A DNA stretch of 64,000 bases. It comes from Enterobacter asburiae (lineage in GTDB: Bacteria > Pseudomonadota > Gammaproteobacteria > Enterobacterales > Enterobacteriaceae). Location of the stretch: positions 124,001 to 188,000 of the forward strand of contig NZ_VRKN01000005.1 in assembly GCF_008080435.1 (NCBI RefSeq), in the 5' to 3' direction. This document shows positions 39,074 to 49,285 of this stretch, piece after piece. The notes beneath the pieces are model-generated. The model was not told the origin of the DNA, ran no database searches, and saw nothing but the letters and a program-made list of their open reading frames with translations. The stretch's first letter is position 1, and every line of letters starts with the position of its first letter. The translations under genes and the position numbers were made by a program.

Positions 39074-39976
39074 ATGGCTAAAGAGAGAGCATTGACGCTT
39101 GAGGCGCTTCGCGTCATGGACGCAATTGACCGACGCGGCAGTTTTGCTGCGGCGGCAGATGAGCTGGGGCGCGTTCCGTCTGCGCTGAGCTACACCATGC
39201 AGAAGCTGGAGGAAGAGCTGGACGTGGTGCTGTTTGACCGCTCCGGTCATCGAACTAAATTCACCAACGTGGGGCGAATGCTGCTGGAGCGCGGCCGCGT
39301 GCTGCTGGAAGCGGCGGACAAGCTCACGACGGACGCCGAAGCGCTGGCGCGCGGCTGGGAGACCCATCTGACGTTAGTTACCGAAGCGCTGGTGCCGACT
39401 GAAGCGCTGTTCCCGCTGGTAGACCGCCTGGCAGCCAAAGCCAATACGCAGCTGTCAATCATCACCGAGGTGCTGGCAGGCGCGTGGGAGCGTCTGGAGA
39501 CGGGCAGGGCGGACATCGTCATCGCGCCGGACATGCACTTCCGTTCTTCATCGGAAATCAACTCGCGCAAGCTTTACAGTGTGATGAACGTCTATGTTGC
39601 CGCACCCAATCACCCGATTCACCAGGAGCCGGAGCCGCTCTCTGAAGTGACGCGCGTGAAGTATCGCGGCGTGGCGGTAGCGGATACCGCGCGTGAGCGT
39701 CCAGTGCTGACGGTGCAACTGCTGGATAAACAGCCGCGACTAACCGTTACGTCTCTGGAAGATAAGCGCCAGGCGCTGCTGGCGGGGTTAGGCGTGGCGA
39801 CCATGCCGTACCCGTTTGTCGAAAAAGATATTGCTGAAGGACGGCTGCGCGTTGTCAGCCCGGAATATACCAGCGAAGTGGATATCATTATGGCGTGGCG
39901 TCGCGACAGCATGGGCGAAGCCAAATCATGGTGCCTGCGCGAAATACCTAAACTCTTCGCCCACCACAATAAATAA
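39074..39976 (+). CDS. yhaJ: YhaJ, LysR-family transcriptional regulator
   Basis: 300-residue LysR protein. The DNA-binding part reads GSFAAAADELGRVPSALSYT (about 22-41), and the effector domain follows. E. coli YhaJ activates yhaK and yqjF and responds to 2,4-dinitrotoluene breakdown products and to acid. Here both likely targets (yhaK, yqjF) are nearby. Divergent from yhaK. Confidence 0.92.
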   Translation: MAKERALTLEALRVMDAIDRRGSFAAAADELGRVPSALSYTMQKLEEELDVVLFDRSGHRTKFTNVGRMLLERGRVLLEAADKLTTDAEALARGWETHLTLVTEALVPTEALFPLVDRLAAKANTQLSIITEVLAGAWERLETGRADIVIAPDMHFRSSSEINSRKLYSVMNVYVAAPNHPIHQEPEPLSEVTRVKYRGVAVADTARERPVLTVQLLDKQPRLTVTSLEDKRQALLAGLGVATMPYPFVEKDIAEGRLRVVSPEYTSEVDIIMAWRRDSMGEAKSWCLREIPKLFAHHNK

Positions 39977-39981
39977 ACGGG

Positions 39982-40015
39982 TAGGCCCGGTAAGCGTAAG
40001 CGCCACCGGGCGTTA
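39982..40015. repeat. REP-like hairpin between yhaJ and yhaH
   Basis: GCCCGGT...ACCGGGC arms (39985-39991 and 40005-40011) lie between two convergent genes. The stem is followed by GTTATTTT on the plus strand and may end the yhaJ transcript. Confidence 0.7.
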
Positions 40016-40017
40016 TT

Positions 40018-40383
40018 TTACGCGCCGATCTTAGGATCGGGACCAAAGCGGTTTTCGCCCGGCGTCCCGCTCTGGCAGTTGAAAATCAAAATCACGATCC
40101 AGCCCACGATCGGGATCAACAGCAGCAGTAACCACCATGCCGAACGATCGGTGTCGTGCAGTCGACGGAACAGCACCGCCCATGATGGCAGCAGGACTAA
40201 CAGGCCATAGATGGTAGTCAGCACGCCTTCACCACCAGCCCGCTCCCAGCCAAGAATTTTATCCACAATACCCAGCACCATGATGAGGATGAAGTTCACC
40301 AGAACGAACATCCAGTACTCTTTGCGGCGGGCACGGCCACCAAATCCAATGTAGTTGCGCAGTACTTTTAAATACCAGTCCAT
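40018..40383 (-). CDS. yhaH: YhaH, DUF805 inner-membrane protein
   Basis: 121-residue DUF805 protein with about four hydrophobic segments. GFGGRARRKEYWMFVLVNFI and RRLHDTDRSAWWLLLLLIPI are the family motifs. Function unknown. It matches E. coli YhaH better than its neighbour paralogue YhaI (residues 1-25 and the FGPDPK end); only one copy is present here. Confidence 0.9.
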   Translation of the reverse strand: MDWYLKVLRNYIGFGGRARRKEYWMFVLVNFILIMVLGIVDKILGWERAGGEGVLTTIYGLLVLLPSWAVLFRRLHDTDRSAWWLLLLLIPIVGWIVILIFNCQSGTPGENRFGPDPKIGA

Positions 40384-40460
40384 TTTCCTTGCCTCATTAG
40401 TCAGTCAATCACTTGTTTTCTAAGCGATCGAGGTAAGGATAGATGGAGATTGTGAATTAA

Positions 40461-40487
40461 AAAAGGGCATCTATTGATGCCCTTAAT
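40461..40487 (-). terminator. yqjG terminator
   Basis: AAGGGCATC...GATGCCCTT stem (40465-40473 with 40478-40486) immediately after the yqjG stop, followed on the minus strand by a T run. Confidence 0.85.
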
Positions 40488-40489
40488 AT

Positions 40490-41476
40490 TTATCCAAAAC
40501 GGACGTCGCGCCCGTGAGGTTCATCCAGATCCTGCCACGGCCCAATGGAGATAATGCCCGTTGGGTTAATGGTCTTGTGGCTGCGGAAATAATGGGTGCG
40601 GATATGGTCGAAATCGACCGTGTCGGCGATGCCCGGCATCTGGTAGATGTCACGCAGGAAACCATACAGGTTCAGGTAATCGCTGATGCGGTGCTTGTCG
40701 CACTTAAAGTGGGTGACATAGACCGGATCAAAGCGAACCAGCGTGGTCCACAGGCGAATGTCCGCTTCCGTCAGGCGATCGCCCGTCAGGTAGCGATGCT
40801 TGCCCAGGAGCTGTTCCAGACGCTCCAGCGATTCAAACACCTTTCCAACCGCTTCGTCATACGCTTCCTGGCTGGTGGCGAAACCGGCCTTGTAGACGCC
40901 GTTGTTGACGTTGTCGTAAATCCAGCTGTTCAGCTCATCAATCTTTTCGCGCAGTTCAGGCGGGTAGTAATCCCCGGCGCGAGCGCCGTGCGCGTCAAAC
41001 GCGGTATTGAACATGCGGATAATTTCCGCAGACTCATTGCTGACAATCGTCTGGTTTTTCTTGTCCCACAGCACCGGCACGGTAACGCGCCCGGTGTAGT
41101 GGGGATCGGCGTGCAGATAGAGCTGGTAAAGGAAATCGTGGTGGTAAAGATCGTCGCCGGTCGCCGCAGGGAAATCACTGTCAAACGTCCAGCCGTTTTC
41201 CAGCATCAGCGGGTTCACGACCGAAACCGGAATTAGGGATTCAAGACCTTTAAGCTTGCGCACAATCAGCGTGCGGTGTGCCCACGGGCAGGCAAGCGAA
41301 ACATAAAGATGATAACGGTCTTTCTCAGCCGCGAAGCCGCCTTCGCCGCTCGGGCCTGGCGCACCGTCGGCGGTCAGCCAGTTACGGAAGGCCGAAACTG
41401 AGCGCTTGAAGCGACCTCCGGTGGATTTGGTGTCATACCAGACATCCTGCCATACGCCGTCTACGAGTTGTCCCAT
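40490..41476 (-). CDS. yqjG: YqjG, glutathionyl-hydroquinone reductase
   Basis: 328-residue Xi-class glutathione transferase that reduces glutathionyl-hydroquinones. The catalytic cysteine sits in YVSLACPWAHRT (about residue 63), and VVNPLMLENGWTFD and the C-terminal alpha domain match E. coli. The start at 41476 gives the E. coli N-terminus MGQLVDGVW; an upstream in-frame ATG at 41533 adds 19 unconserved residues. Downstream of yqjF on the same strand. Confidence 0.94.
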   Translation of the reverse strand: MGQLVDGVWQDVWYDTKSTGGRFKRSVSAFRNWLTADGAPGPSGEGGFAAEKDRYHLYVSLACPWAHRTLIVRKLKGLESLIPVSVVNPLMLENGWTFDSDFPAATGDDLYHHDFLYQLYLHADPHYTGRVTVPVLWDKKNQTIVSNESAEIIRMFNTAFDAHGARAGDYYPPELREKIDELNSWIYDNVNNGVYKAGFATSQEAYDEAVGKVFESLERLEQLLGKHRYLTGDRLTEADIRLWTTLVRFDPVYVTHFKCDKHRISDYLNLYGFLRDIYQMPGIADTVDFDHIRTHYFRSHKTINPTGIISIGPWQDLDEPHGRDVRFG

Positions 41477-41547
41477 TTTTTCTCCTCCGTCAGATAGCAA
41501 AAGCGAGGAGATGTCTCCTCGCTTTGTGTTCATTCAGTATAGCGTGC

Positions 41548-41940
41548 TTACCACTTCTTATTCAGAACTCGGTCGATGCTGTATGCGCCCGGGCCAGTGA
41601 CGGCCAGCAGCAGGAAGCCACCCGCGATGGTCAGGTTTTTCATGAACATCAGAGAGTTCACGCCTTCCGCAAAGTTGCTGTGGAAGATGAACGCCGTCAG
41701 CACGGTGAAGCCTGCGGTAAACAGCGCGGTGGTACGGGTCAGGAAGCCGAACAGTACCGCCAGGCCGCCGCCGAACTCAAGAAGAATGGTCAGTGGCAAC
41801 AGGAACCCCGGAACGCCCATGGCTTCCATATACTGCTGGGTACCCGCATAACCGGTGATTTTCCCCCAACCTGCCACGATGAACAGAATTGGCATCAGAA
41901 TACGCGCGACCAGTACACCAACATCTTCTAATTTTTTCAT
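41548..41940 (-). CDS. yqjF: YqjF, DoxX-family inner-membrane protein
   Basis: 130-residue DoxX protein with four hydrophobic helices; ILMPILFIVAGWGKITGYAG and GGLAVLFGFLTRTTALFT are typical. In E. coli yqjF is induced by 2,4-dinitrotoluene products through YhaJ; biochemical role unclear. The ATG at 41940 equals the E. coli start. yqjG follows after 71 bp. Confidence 0.93.
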   Translation of the reverse strand: MKKLEDVGVLVARILMPILFIVAGWGKITGYAGTQQYMEAMGVPGFLLPLTILLEFGGGLAVLFGFLTRTTALFTAGFTVLTAFIFHSNFAEGVNSLMFMKNLTIAGGFLLLAVTGPGAYSIDRVLNKKW

Positions 41941-42116
41941 TTTACTCTCCAGGAAACCACATGTGCGGCTGAACTTTATTTGTCTGCAATTCCGGGTAGA
42001 TACCGCGGTATTGCTGTCGATGGAGAGCATCATAAACGGGGCGGGTGGCAATTGTTAGCAAGGAAAACTGTCAATCTCTTTCAAAGATATTGAGCAAGGG
42101 GGCATGCGCGCTGGTG

Positions 42117-42149
42117 CCCTCACCCCAACCCTCTCCCACAGGGAGAGGG
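42117..42149. repeat. CCCTC palindromic repeat, copy 3
   Basis: CCCTCACCCCAACCCTCTCC arm with palindromic core CCCTCTCCC...GGGAGAGGG, next to the yqjK terminator. Confidence 0.8.
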
Positions 42150-42157
42150 CGCAAAAA

Positions 42158-42187
42158 CAAAAAACGGTAACCAGGGTTACCGTTTTG
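42158..42187 (-). terminator. yqjK terminator
   Basis: AAAACGGTAAC/GTTACCGTTTT stem (42161-42171 with 42176-42186), symmetric enough to work both ways. On the minus strand it follows the yqjK stop and ends in a T run. Confidence 0.8.
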
Positions 42188-42193
42188 CTTTTA

Positions 42194-42490
42194 TCACCGC
42201 AGCTGCTGCTGCCGCAACGTTGCTTTCACCAGCCGCCAGGCGCTCCAGGCGCCAAATCCACGGCGTGCCCAGCGGATCAGCATATTCGGATGACGAACGG
42301 ACCAGATAGCCATCACGCTGCTGCCGACCAGCGCCCATGAACGCAGGCTCAGGACGGTATTCCAGCCCCGGTCAAACCGTCGCGTCGCGTCAATCCAGTC
42401 GCGACGACTGGCAGACAGATCCAGCCGTTGCTGCTGGATCTGGCTTAACAGGTACGCTTTTCGCTTTTGACGTTCGGCTTTACCGCTCAC
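42194..42490 (-). CDS. yqjK: YqjK, small uncharacterised protein
   Basis: 98-residue basic protein of the YqjK family with a central weakly hydrophobic stretch (SWALVGSSVMAIWSV) and many Arg residues. Function unknown. It starts 2 bp after the yqjE stop in the conserved unit yqjC-yqjD-yqjE-yqjK. Confidence 0.9.
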   Translation of the reverse strand: MSGKAERQKRKAYLLSQIQQQRLDLSASRRDWIDATRRFDRGWNTVLSLRSWALVGSSVMAIWSVRHPNMLIRWARRGFGAWSAWRLVKATLRQQQLR

Positions 42491-42492
42491 GG

Positions 42493-42885
42493 CTAGTCAT
42501 CCTCCAGCAGGGCGCGATCGTTCGCCAGCTCCTGACGCGTATGGCGCAGGAAAGTGGACTTGCGCGCTTTACGCAGCGTCCAGATACCGCCTATCAACGC
42601 TGCGACCAGCAGAACGACGGTGGTGGCAATCATCGCGTTAAGACGATACTGCGGATCAATGGCCCAGATGATTAACACCATCAGGCTCATCAGACCAAAC
42701 GCGGCGAAGAGCATAGTCAGCCCGAGCATCAGCAGCATCTGGAAGAGGTTCGCTTTCTCCTCCTCCAGCTCGACCACTGCCAGCCGGACGCGCGTTTCGG
42801 CAATCCCGACCAGCGTCGTTAGAATACGCTGGCCGATGCCAAGGACGTTGTTGGCAGGCCCTTGTGCGTGACGAGGATCTTCCAT
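42493..42885 (-). CDS. yqjE: YqjE, phage-holin-superfamily-III membrane protein
   Basis: 130-residue inner-membrane protein with two helices (MLLMLGLTMLFAAFGLMSLM and MIATTVVLLVAALIGGIW) after an amphipathic N-terminal part. Function unknown. It is about four residues shorter than E. coli at the C-terminus. One base separates it from yqjD. Confidence 0.92.
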   Translation of the reverse strand: MEDPRHAQGPANNVLGIGQRILTTLVGIAETRVRLAVVELEEEKANLFQMLLMLGLTMLFAAFGLMSLMVLIIWAIDPQYRLNAMIATTVVLLVAALIGGIWTLRKARKSTFLRHTRQELANDRALLEDD

Positions 42886-42886
42886 A

Positions 42887-43192
42887 TTAACGACGCGTCA
42901 GAAGGACACCCAGTACCACACCTACTGCGGCACCAATCCCTACACCCGTCCATGGATTATCACGCACATATTCGTCCGCGCGCGCAGCCGCTTCGCGGGT
43001 CTGCTTCGCCAGTGCATCACCGGTTTCACCCAGGCGATAGCGGCTCTCTTTCAGCGCCTGCTCCGCCTTGCTGCGCAGCTTGCTGACCTCTTCTTTTGAC
43101 TTATCAGCAGAGGAGTTCAGCACCTCTTCAAGGGTATCGGCCAGGGATTTCAGTTCAGCGCGCAGATGTTCAGACGTCGTATCTTTTGACAT
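42887..43192 (-). CDS. yqjD: YqjD, tail-anchored ribosome-binding membrane protein
   Basis: 101-residue protein of the ElaB/YqjD/YgaM family. A long charged helix (about 5-75) precedes a C-terminal membrane anchor GVGIGAAVGVVLGVLLTRR. In E. coli YqjD binds ribosomes at the inner membrane in stationary phase and is RpoS dependent. The double Arg end and the NPWTGVG motif are conserved. Unit yqjC-D-E-K. Confidence 0.94.
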   Translation of the reverse strand: MSKDTTSEHLRAELKSLADTLEEVLNSSADKSKEEVSKLRSKAEQALKESRYRLGETGDALAKQTREAAARADEYVRDNPWTGVGIGAAVGVVLGVLLTRR

Positions 43193-43223
43193 GATTCTCT
43201 CTCCTGTTGAGATTTCCGTTAAC

Positions 43224-43592
43224 TCAATAATCGCGAGCTTCCAGCGCTTTCAGGTCGTCCTGCGCTTCTTTCAACTTCTTCTCGCGCTTAGCAATTTTTT
43301 CCGCATCCCCTTTCTCTTTCGCTTCCTGCAGGTCGCGACGGCGCTCGGCTATCTCGTCCTTCTGTTCAGCGATTTTCTTCTGGTGGTCGGCACGAAGCTT
43401 GCTGTCTGAACAGTTCGCTTTCACTTCGCTCAGCGCTTTTTTAAGACCATCAACACGGTGCTGATTGTTATGCTTTTCGGCATAACCGATCTCACGCTGA
43501 ATATCCTGTTCTTTCTCCTGACAGAGAGAGTTTGCGAAGGATGCTGTGCTTAAAGAAAAAAGGGCCAGAGCCAGAGTCATGCGGAATTTCAT
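43224..43592 (-). CDS. yqjC: YqjC, DUF1090 periplasmic protein
   Basis: 122-residue exported protein with a signal peptide (MKFRMTLALALFSLSTASFA) and a highly charged coiled-coil mature part (KKIAEQKDEIAERRRDLQEA). Two cysteines (in SLCQEKE and ANCSDSK) could form a disulfide. Function unknown; in E. coli part of the acid- or osmotic-responsive yqjCDE unit. First gene of the group. Confidence 0.92.
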   Translation of the reverse strand: MKFRMTLALALFSLSTASFANSLCQEKEQDIQREIGYAEKHNNQHRVDGLKKALSEVKANCSDSKLRADHQKKIAEQKDEIAERRRDLQEAKEKGDAEKIAKREKKLKEAQDDLKALEARDY

Positions 43593-43734
43593 TATCGAAA
43601 CCTTCCATTGTGTGGCGGCATAAGCCGCTATCCAAAGTTATGCGGAGTACATTGAGGGGTGCTCCGCGTACTTAAGCATAGTAAGTAAACGGGGGATTCA
43701 CCAAAGTGAGTGAAAAGATTCGGAATCCTGGAAG

Positions 43735-44118
43735 TTATCCAAAACGATGCGACGTATCGCGAATCAATGACAGCCAGGCTGCAGGCTGGTTGTCATCTTC
43801 CTGCTGAGCAATGATATACCCGTGCGGCAGCGTACGGTCGAGAACCACTTTCGCGGCGGCACTTTGCGCACGGGAATCAAACTTGATCAGTAAAACATCG
43901 TCCTGCGGGGTGATGCTCTTAAAGCGGATCCCGTTCGCATCCAGATGATGCCAGACAGAAAAACCGTCAGGCACGCTGGCACCCTGGTTTACCGGGCGGA
44001 TGGCCAGCGTCGATTCCTGATGCGAAAGCGCGCTCCATGCCAGCAGCAGGGCGCTGAGTACCACCAGTGTAATCACGGCAAAGGCAAAACGGCGCAGAGC
44101 GAGCGGTGAGATTGCCAT
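43735..44118 (-). CDS. mzrA: MzrA, EnvZ/OmpR modulator
   Basis: 127-residue inner-membrane protein that binds EnvZ and links the Cpx and EnvZ/OmpR responses. One N-terminal helix ([19 protein letters not shown]) is followed by a periplasmic domain with [12 protein letters not shown] and [14 protein letters not shown]. The ATG at 44118 gives the E. coli length of 127; the longer reading to 44151 overlaps yqjA. Its start lies 2 bp after the yqjA stop. Confidence 0.93.
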   Translation of the reverse strand: MAISPLALRRFAFAVITLVVLSALLLAWSALSHQESTLAIRPVNQGASVPDGFSVWHHLDANGIRFKSITPQDDVLLIKFDSRAQSAAAKVVLDRTLPHGYIIAQQEDDNQPAAWLSLIRDTSHRFG

Positions 44119-44120
44119 CG

Positions 44121-44783
44121 TCAGCCTCTGGCTCCGTATTTCTTTTTCCACAGGACAACCAGTGAGCCAATCAGGCCGAAGACCAGCAGAACCACAGGCA
44201 GCAGCATCAGGCAGGACATCAGCTGATCTTCATATTTCATAAAGACCGGCGTTTTACCCAACGCATAGCCCAGCGTCGTCAGAATAAGCACCCATAACAG
44301 ACCGCTCATCCAGTTAAAGAACTGGAAGCGCGCGCTGCTCAACCCCGACAGACCGGCAATGGTGGGCAGCAGGGTACGAACAAAGGCGATAAAGCGGCCA
44401 ATCAGCAGCGCGGAAAGCCCGTGCTTGTGGAAAAGGTGGTGCGCCCGCTGATGATAATGCGCAGGAAGATGAGAGAGCCAGTTCTGGACGATCCGGGTAT
44501 TTCCCAGCCATCTTCCCTGGATATAGCTCACCCAGCAGCCGAGGCTGGCCGCAACGGTCAGTAATAAAATGGTGTGTGGAAACGCCATCGCCCCTTTGGC
44601 ACACAGCACGCCGACAAGTACCAGCAAACTGTCACCGGGCAGGAAGGCAGCAGGCAGCAAACCGTTCTCAAGGAACAGGATCATAAACAAGACGAAATAG
44701 AGCATGCCAATCATGGAAGGGTTGGCCAGCGTTTCAAAATCCTGCGCCCAGAGGGCATGCAGTAGTTGGGTCAAAAGTTCCAT
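44121..44783 (-). CDS. yqjA: YqjA, DedA-family membrane protein
   Basis: 220-residue DedA protein, a proton-coupled membrane protein that with YghB supports cell division and drug resistance in E. coli. Motifs: [20 protein letters not shown] (about 37-56), [18 protein letters not shown] with the essential Arg, and [10 protein letters not shown]. Co-transcribed with mzrA; CpxR control is known in E. coli. Confidence 0.94.
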   Translation of the reverse strand: MELLTQLLHALWAQDFETLANPSMIGMLYFVLFMILFLENGLLPAAFLPGDSLLVLVGVLCAKGAMAFPHTILLLTVAASLGCWVSYIQGRWLGNTRIVQNWLSHLPAHYHQRAHHLFHKHGLSALLIGRFIAFVRTLLPTIAGLSGLSSARFQFFNWMSGLLWVLILTTLGYALGKTPVFMKYEDQLMSCLMLLPVVLLVFGLIGSLVVLWKKKYGARG

Positions 44784-45128
44784 TCAGTGTTCCTGGAAAT
44801 CGGTTAACGTCACGCCTGTTATCCGGGACAAACAGCACGGCGACATTGTTGTGATTTCATTATGGTCGCTCGCGGACACATTGCGGTGTGGCCAACACTG
44901 TTCCCTGTTAATTGGCTGGTTAGCAAGCACTAACTTACAAAATAAGGAATTGAATCCAATTGTAACAAAGCCCAACGTTCTGCGTCACAGAATTTGCAGG
45001 GGTGAGTTGATTTTGGCGTAAGCCCGGGAAGTGAGCGAGGGGATTTACAAAGGCTGACACTATATATGTTTTGCTTACCCATGTAAGCCGGAAGGCGCAA
45101 TGTAGCGCCTGCCAGCAGATAAGGTCAT
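44784..45128. promoter_or_regulatory. Gap between yqjA and exuR (345 bp)
   Basis: It contains the upstream region of yqjA and the downstream region of exuR. A small hairpin (GGCGC...GCGCC near 45092-45107) resembles a decayed REP unit behind exuR. A short palindrome AATTGAATCCAATT lies at 44950-44963. No gene and no clear CpxR box were found. Confidence 0.4.
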
Positions 45129-45905
45129 CTATTTTGCGGCACTGGGTGCCGTATCGAGATGAACAACCGGATTATCGGCAAAAAGATAGCGGTCAGCGTT
45201 AAATTCGAAGTCATCGCTGGTTTCGTTGAACAGCATCTGCTTGGTGTTTTCCAGGTGCTGCCACATCGCCAGTTTAGCGGCATGCGGATCTTTACGAATC
45301 AGCGCCTTAAGGATTTGGTCGTGATCGTCGCACCAGTTGTCGACGGTACGGGAATCGATATGGTCGTGCAGTTTTTTCCAGTACGGGTTGTGAACGCGCT
45401 GAGTCCACATTTTTTCAACAATTGCCGCCAGCGCCGTATTTTGGGTTGCCAGGGCGACCTGAACGTGGAACTGCAGATCCCACTCTGAGTCGCGGAAACA
45501 TTTTTCCTTACGGGCATTCTCCTGGATCTCCATCAACTTCATGATGTCCTGCTTGGTCACCTGCGTCGCCGCAAATTCGGCAATATTGCTTTCGATCAGC
45601 TGGCGAGCCTGGAGCAGCTCAAACGGGCCATAGCTGGCGAATTCCAGACTTTCGTCCGCGACGGGAGAGTGTTTCGGCAGATTAGAAATCACGTGAATGC
45701 CGGAGCCTTTGCGTACCTCAACGTAGCCTTCTACTTCCAGCATGATAATCGCTTCACGCACCACGGTACGGCTCACGCTTTTTTCATCCGCGATAAAGCG
45801 CTCGGCGGGAAGTTTATCACCGACAAGATAGACCCCTTGCTCGATGCGATCTTTCAGCTCCGCAGCAAGTTGTTGATATAAACGACGTGGTTCGGTGATT
45901 TCCAT
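45129..45905 (-). CDS. exuR: ExuR, GntR-family repressor of hexuronate genes
   Basis: 258-residue FadR-subfamily GntR repressor. The winged helix covers about 5-75 ([40 protein letters not shown]), and the C-terminal all-helical FCD domain binds the effector. In E. coli it represses exuT and uxaCA and is released by galacturonate/glucuronate metabolites. An ExuR-like operator lies just upstream of its start, fitting self-control. Confidence 0.95.
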   Translation of the reverse strand: MEITEPRRLYQQLAAELKDRIEQGVYLVGDKLPAERFIADEKSVSRTVVREAIIMLEVEGYVEVRKGSGIHVISNLPKHSPVADESLEFASYGPFELLQARQLIESNIAEFAATQVTKQDIMKLMEIQENARKEKCFRDSEWDLQFHVQVALATQNTALAAIVEKMWTQRVHNPYWKKLHDHIDSRTVDNWCDDHDQILKALIRKDPHAAKLAMWQHLENTKQMLFNETSDDFEFNADRYLFADNPVVHLDTAPSAAK

Positions 45906-45932
45906 ATGCGCTCCAGGCAGGGTACGGCAGAT

Positions 45933-45950
45933 GATTTGTTATACCACTTT
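45933..45950. promoter_or_regulatory. ExuR operator upstream of exuR
   Basis: GATTTGTTATACCACTTT, read on the minus strand as AAAGTGGTATAACAAATC, is close to the ExuR/UxuR palindrome AAATTGGTATACCAATTT. It lies 28 bp upstream of the exuR start. Confidence 0.6.
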
Positions 45951-45977
45951 TGCGTGCCACTCTCCAGATTTTGCCAT

Positions 45978-46003
45978 TAAAAAAGCCGCTACTGAGCGGC
46001 CTT
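45978..46003 (-). terminator. exuT terminator
   Basis: GCCGCT-ACTG-AGCGGC stem (45985-46000), followed on the minus strand by TTTTTTAAT. Confidence 0.8.
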
Positions 46004-46008
46004 TAAAT

Positions 46009-46066
46009 GCCCGGCGGCACGGGCCTACGGGTTTTGTAGGCCGGGTAAGCGTAGCGCCACCCGGCG
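46009..46066. repeat. REP-like pair between exuR and exuT
   Basis: One unit GCCCGGCGGCACGGGCC (46010-46025) and one CCGGGTAAGC...CGCCACCCGG (46041-46064). They sit downstream of exuT. Confidence 0.7.
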
Positions 46067-46078
46067 GAAAAATGGTTG

Positions 46079-47377
46079 CTAACTCTGCGTAGCCGGTTTC
46101 CCGAGGGACTCTTTCGCCAGCTCCTCTGCGGATTTGCTTTTCAGCACCGTCCAGATAACCACTGCACCCATCAGGTCGAAGATCGCCAGCACCGCGAACA
46201 GCGGGCTGAAGCCGATGGTATCCGCCAGCGCGCCGACCACCAGCGCGAACATTGTACTCGCGGTCCAGGCGGCCATGCCGGTCAGACCGTTGGCGGTTGC
46301 CACTTCGTTACGACCAAAGACGTCAGACGAGAGCGTAATCAGCGCGCCGGACAGGGACTGGTGCGCAAAGCCACCGATGCACAGCAGACCAATTGCAACG
46401 TAAGGGCTGGTGAAGAGACCGATCATGCCCGGGCCAATCATCAGCAGTGCACCCATGGTGACGACCATCTTACGGGAAACAATCAGGTTCACACCAAACC
46501 AGCGCTGGAACAGAGGGGGCAGATAGCCGCCCACGATACAGCCCAGGTCAGCGAACAGCATTGGCATCCAGGCGAACATTGCGATCTCTTTCAGGTTAAA
46601 GCCGTAGACTTTAAACATGAACAGGGGGATCCAGGCGTTAAAGGTACCCCAGGCCGGTTCAGCCAGGAAACGTGGCAGGGCGATACCCCAGAACTGACGG
46701 GTGCCGAGGATCTGCCAGACGGTCATTTTTTTGCCGTTGTTGGTCTGATGCTGCGCTTCCTGACCACCAATGATGTATTCGCGTTCTTCTTCGGAGAGTT
46801 TTTTCTGATCCCGTGGGTGTTTATAGAAAATCAGCCACGCCATCGCCCAGGCAAAGCTCAGCACGCCAGAGATGATGAACGCCATCTGCCAGCTGTGCAT
46901 CACGATAGCCCACACCACCAGCGGCGGCGCAATCATCGCCCCGATGGACGAGCCCACGTTGAAGTAGCCGACAGCAATGGAACGCTCTTTCGCCGGGAAC
47001 CACTCGGAGCTGGCCTTCAGGCCCGCCGGTATCATTGCAGCTTCTGCCGCACCGACCGCACCACGAGCCAGCGCCAGGCCGCCCCAGCTGCCTGCCAGCG
47101 CGGTTGCCCCACAGAAAATCGCCCAGGCGATGGCGAAGAAGGCATAACCGATTTTGGTACCGAGAATATCCAGCACATAGCCAGCAACAGGCTGCATGAT
47201 GGTATACGCCGCGGAATAGGCGGCAATGATGTAGGAGTATTGCTGCGTGGAGATATGCAGCTCTTCCATCAACGTTGGCGCTGCTGCTGCCACGGTGTTA
47301 CGCGTCAGGTAGCCCAGCACGGTGCCTAACGTCACCAGTGCGATCATATACCAACGTAACCCTTTAATTTTACGCAT
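46079..47377 (-). CDS. exuT: ExuT, hexuronate transporter
   Basis: 432-residue MFS transporter (anion:cation symporter group) for galacturonate and glucuronate, with about 12 helices. GYLTRNTVAAAAPTLMEELH near the N-terminus, ARGAVGAAEAAMIPAGLKAS and FGRNEVATANGLTG are conserved with E. coli. Divergent from uxaC across 478 bp holding ExuR- and CRP-type sites. Confidence 0.96.
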   Translation of the reverse strand: MRKIKGLRWYMIALVTLGTVLGYLTRNTVAAAAPTLMEELHISTQQYSYIIAAYSAAYTIMQPVAGYVLDILGTKIGYAFFAIAWAIFCGATALAGSWGGLALARGAVGAAEAAMIPAGLKASSEWFPAKERSIAVGYFNVGSSIGAMIAPPLVVWAIVMHSWQMAFIISGVLSFAWAMAWLIFYKHPRDQKKLSEEEREYIIGGQEAQHQTNNGKKMTVWQILGTRQFWGIALPRFLAEPAWGTFNAWIPLFMFKVYGFNLKEIAMFAWMPMLFADLGCIVGGYLPPLFQRWFGVNLIVSRKMVVTMGALLMIGPGMIGLFTSPYVAIGLLCIGGFAHQSLSGALITLSSDVFGRNEVATANGLTGMAAWTASTMFALVVGALADTIGFSPLFAVLAIFDLMGAVVIWTVLKSKSAEELAKESLGKPATQS

Positions 47378-49268
<1,891 letters not shown>

Positions 49269-49285
49269 GGCCGTTTGAGGTTGAT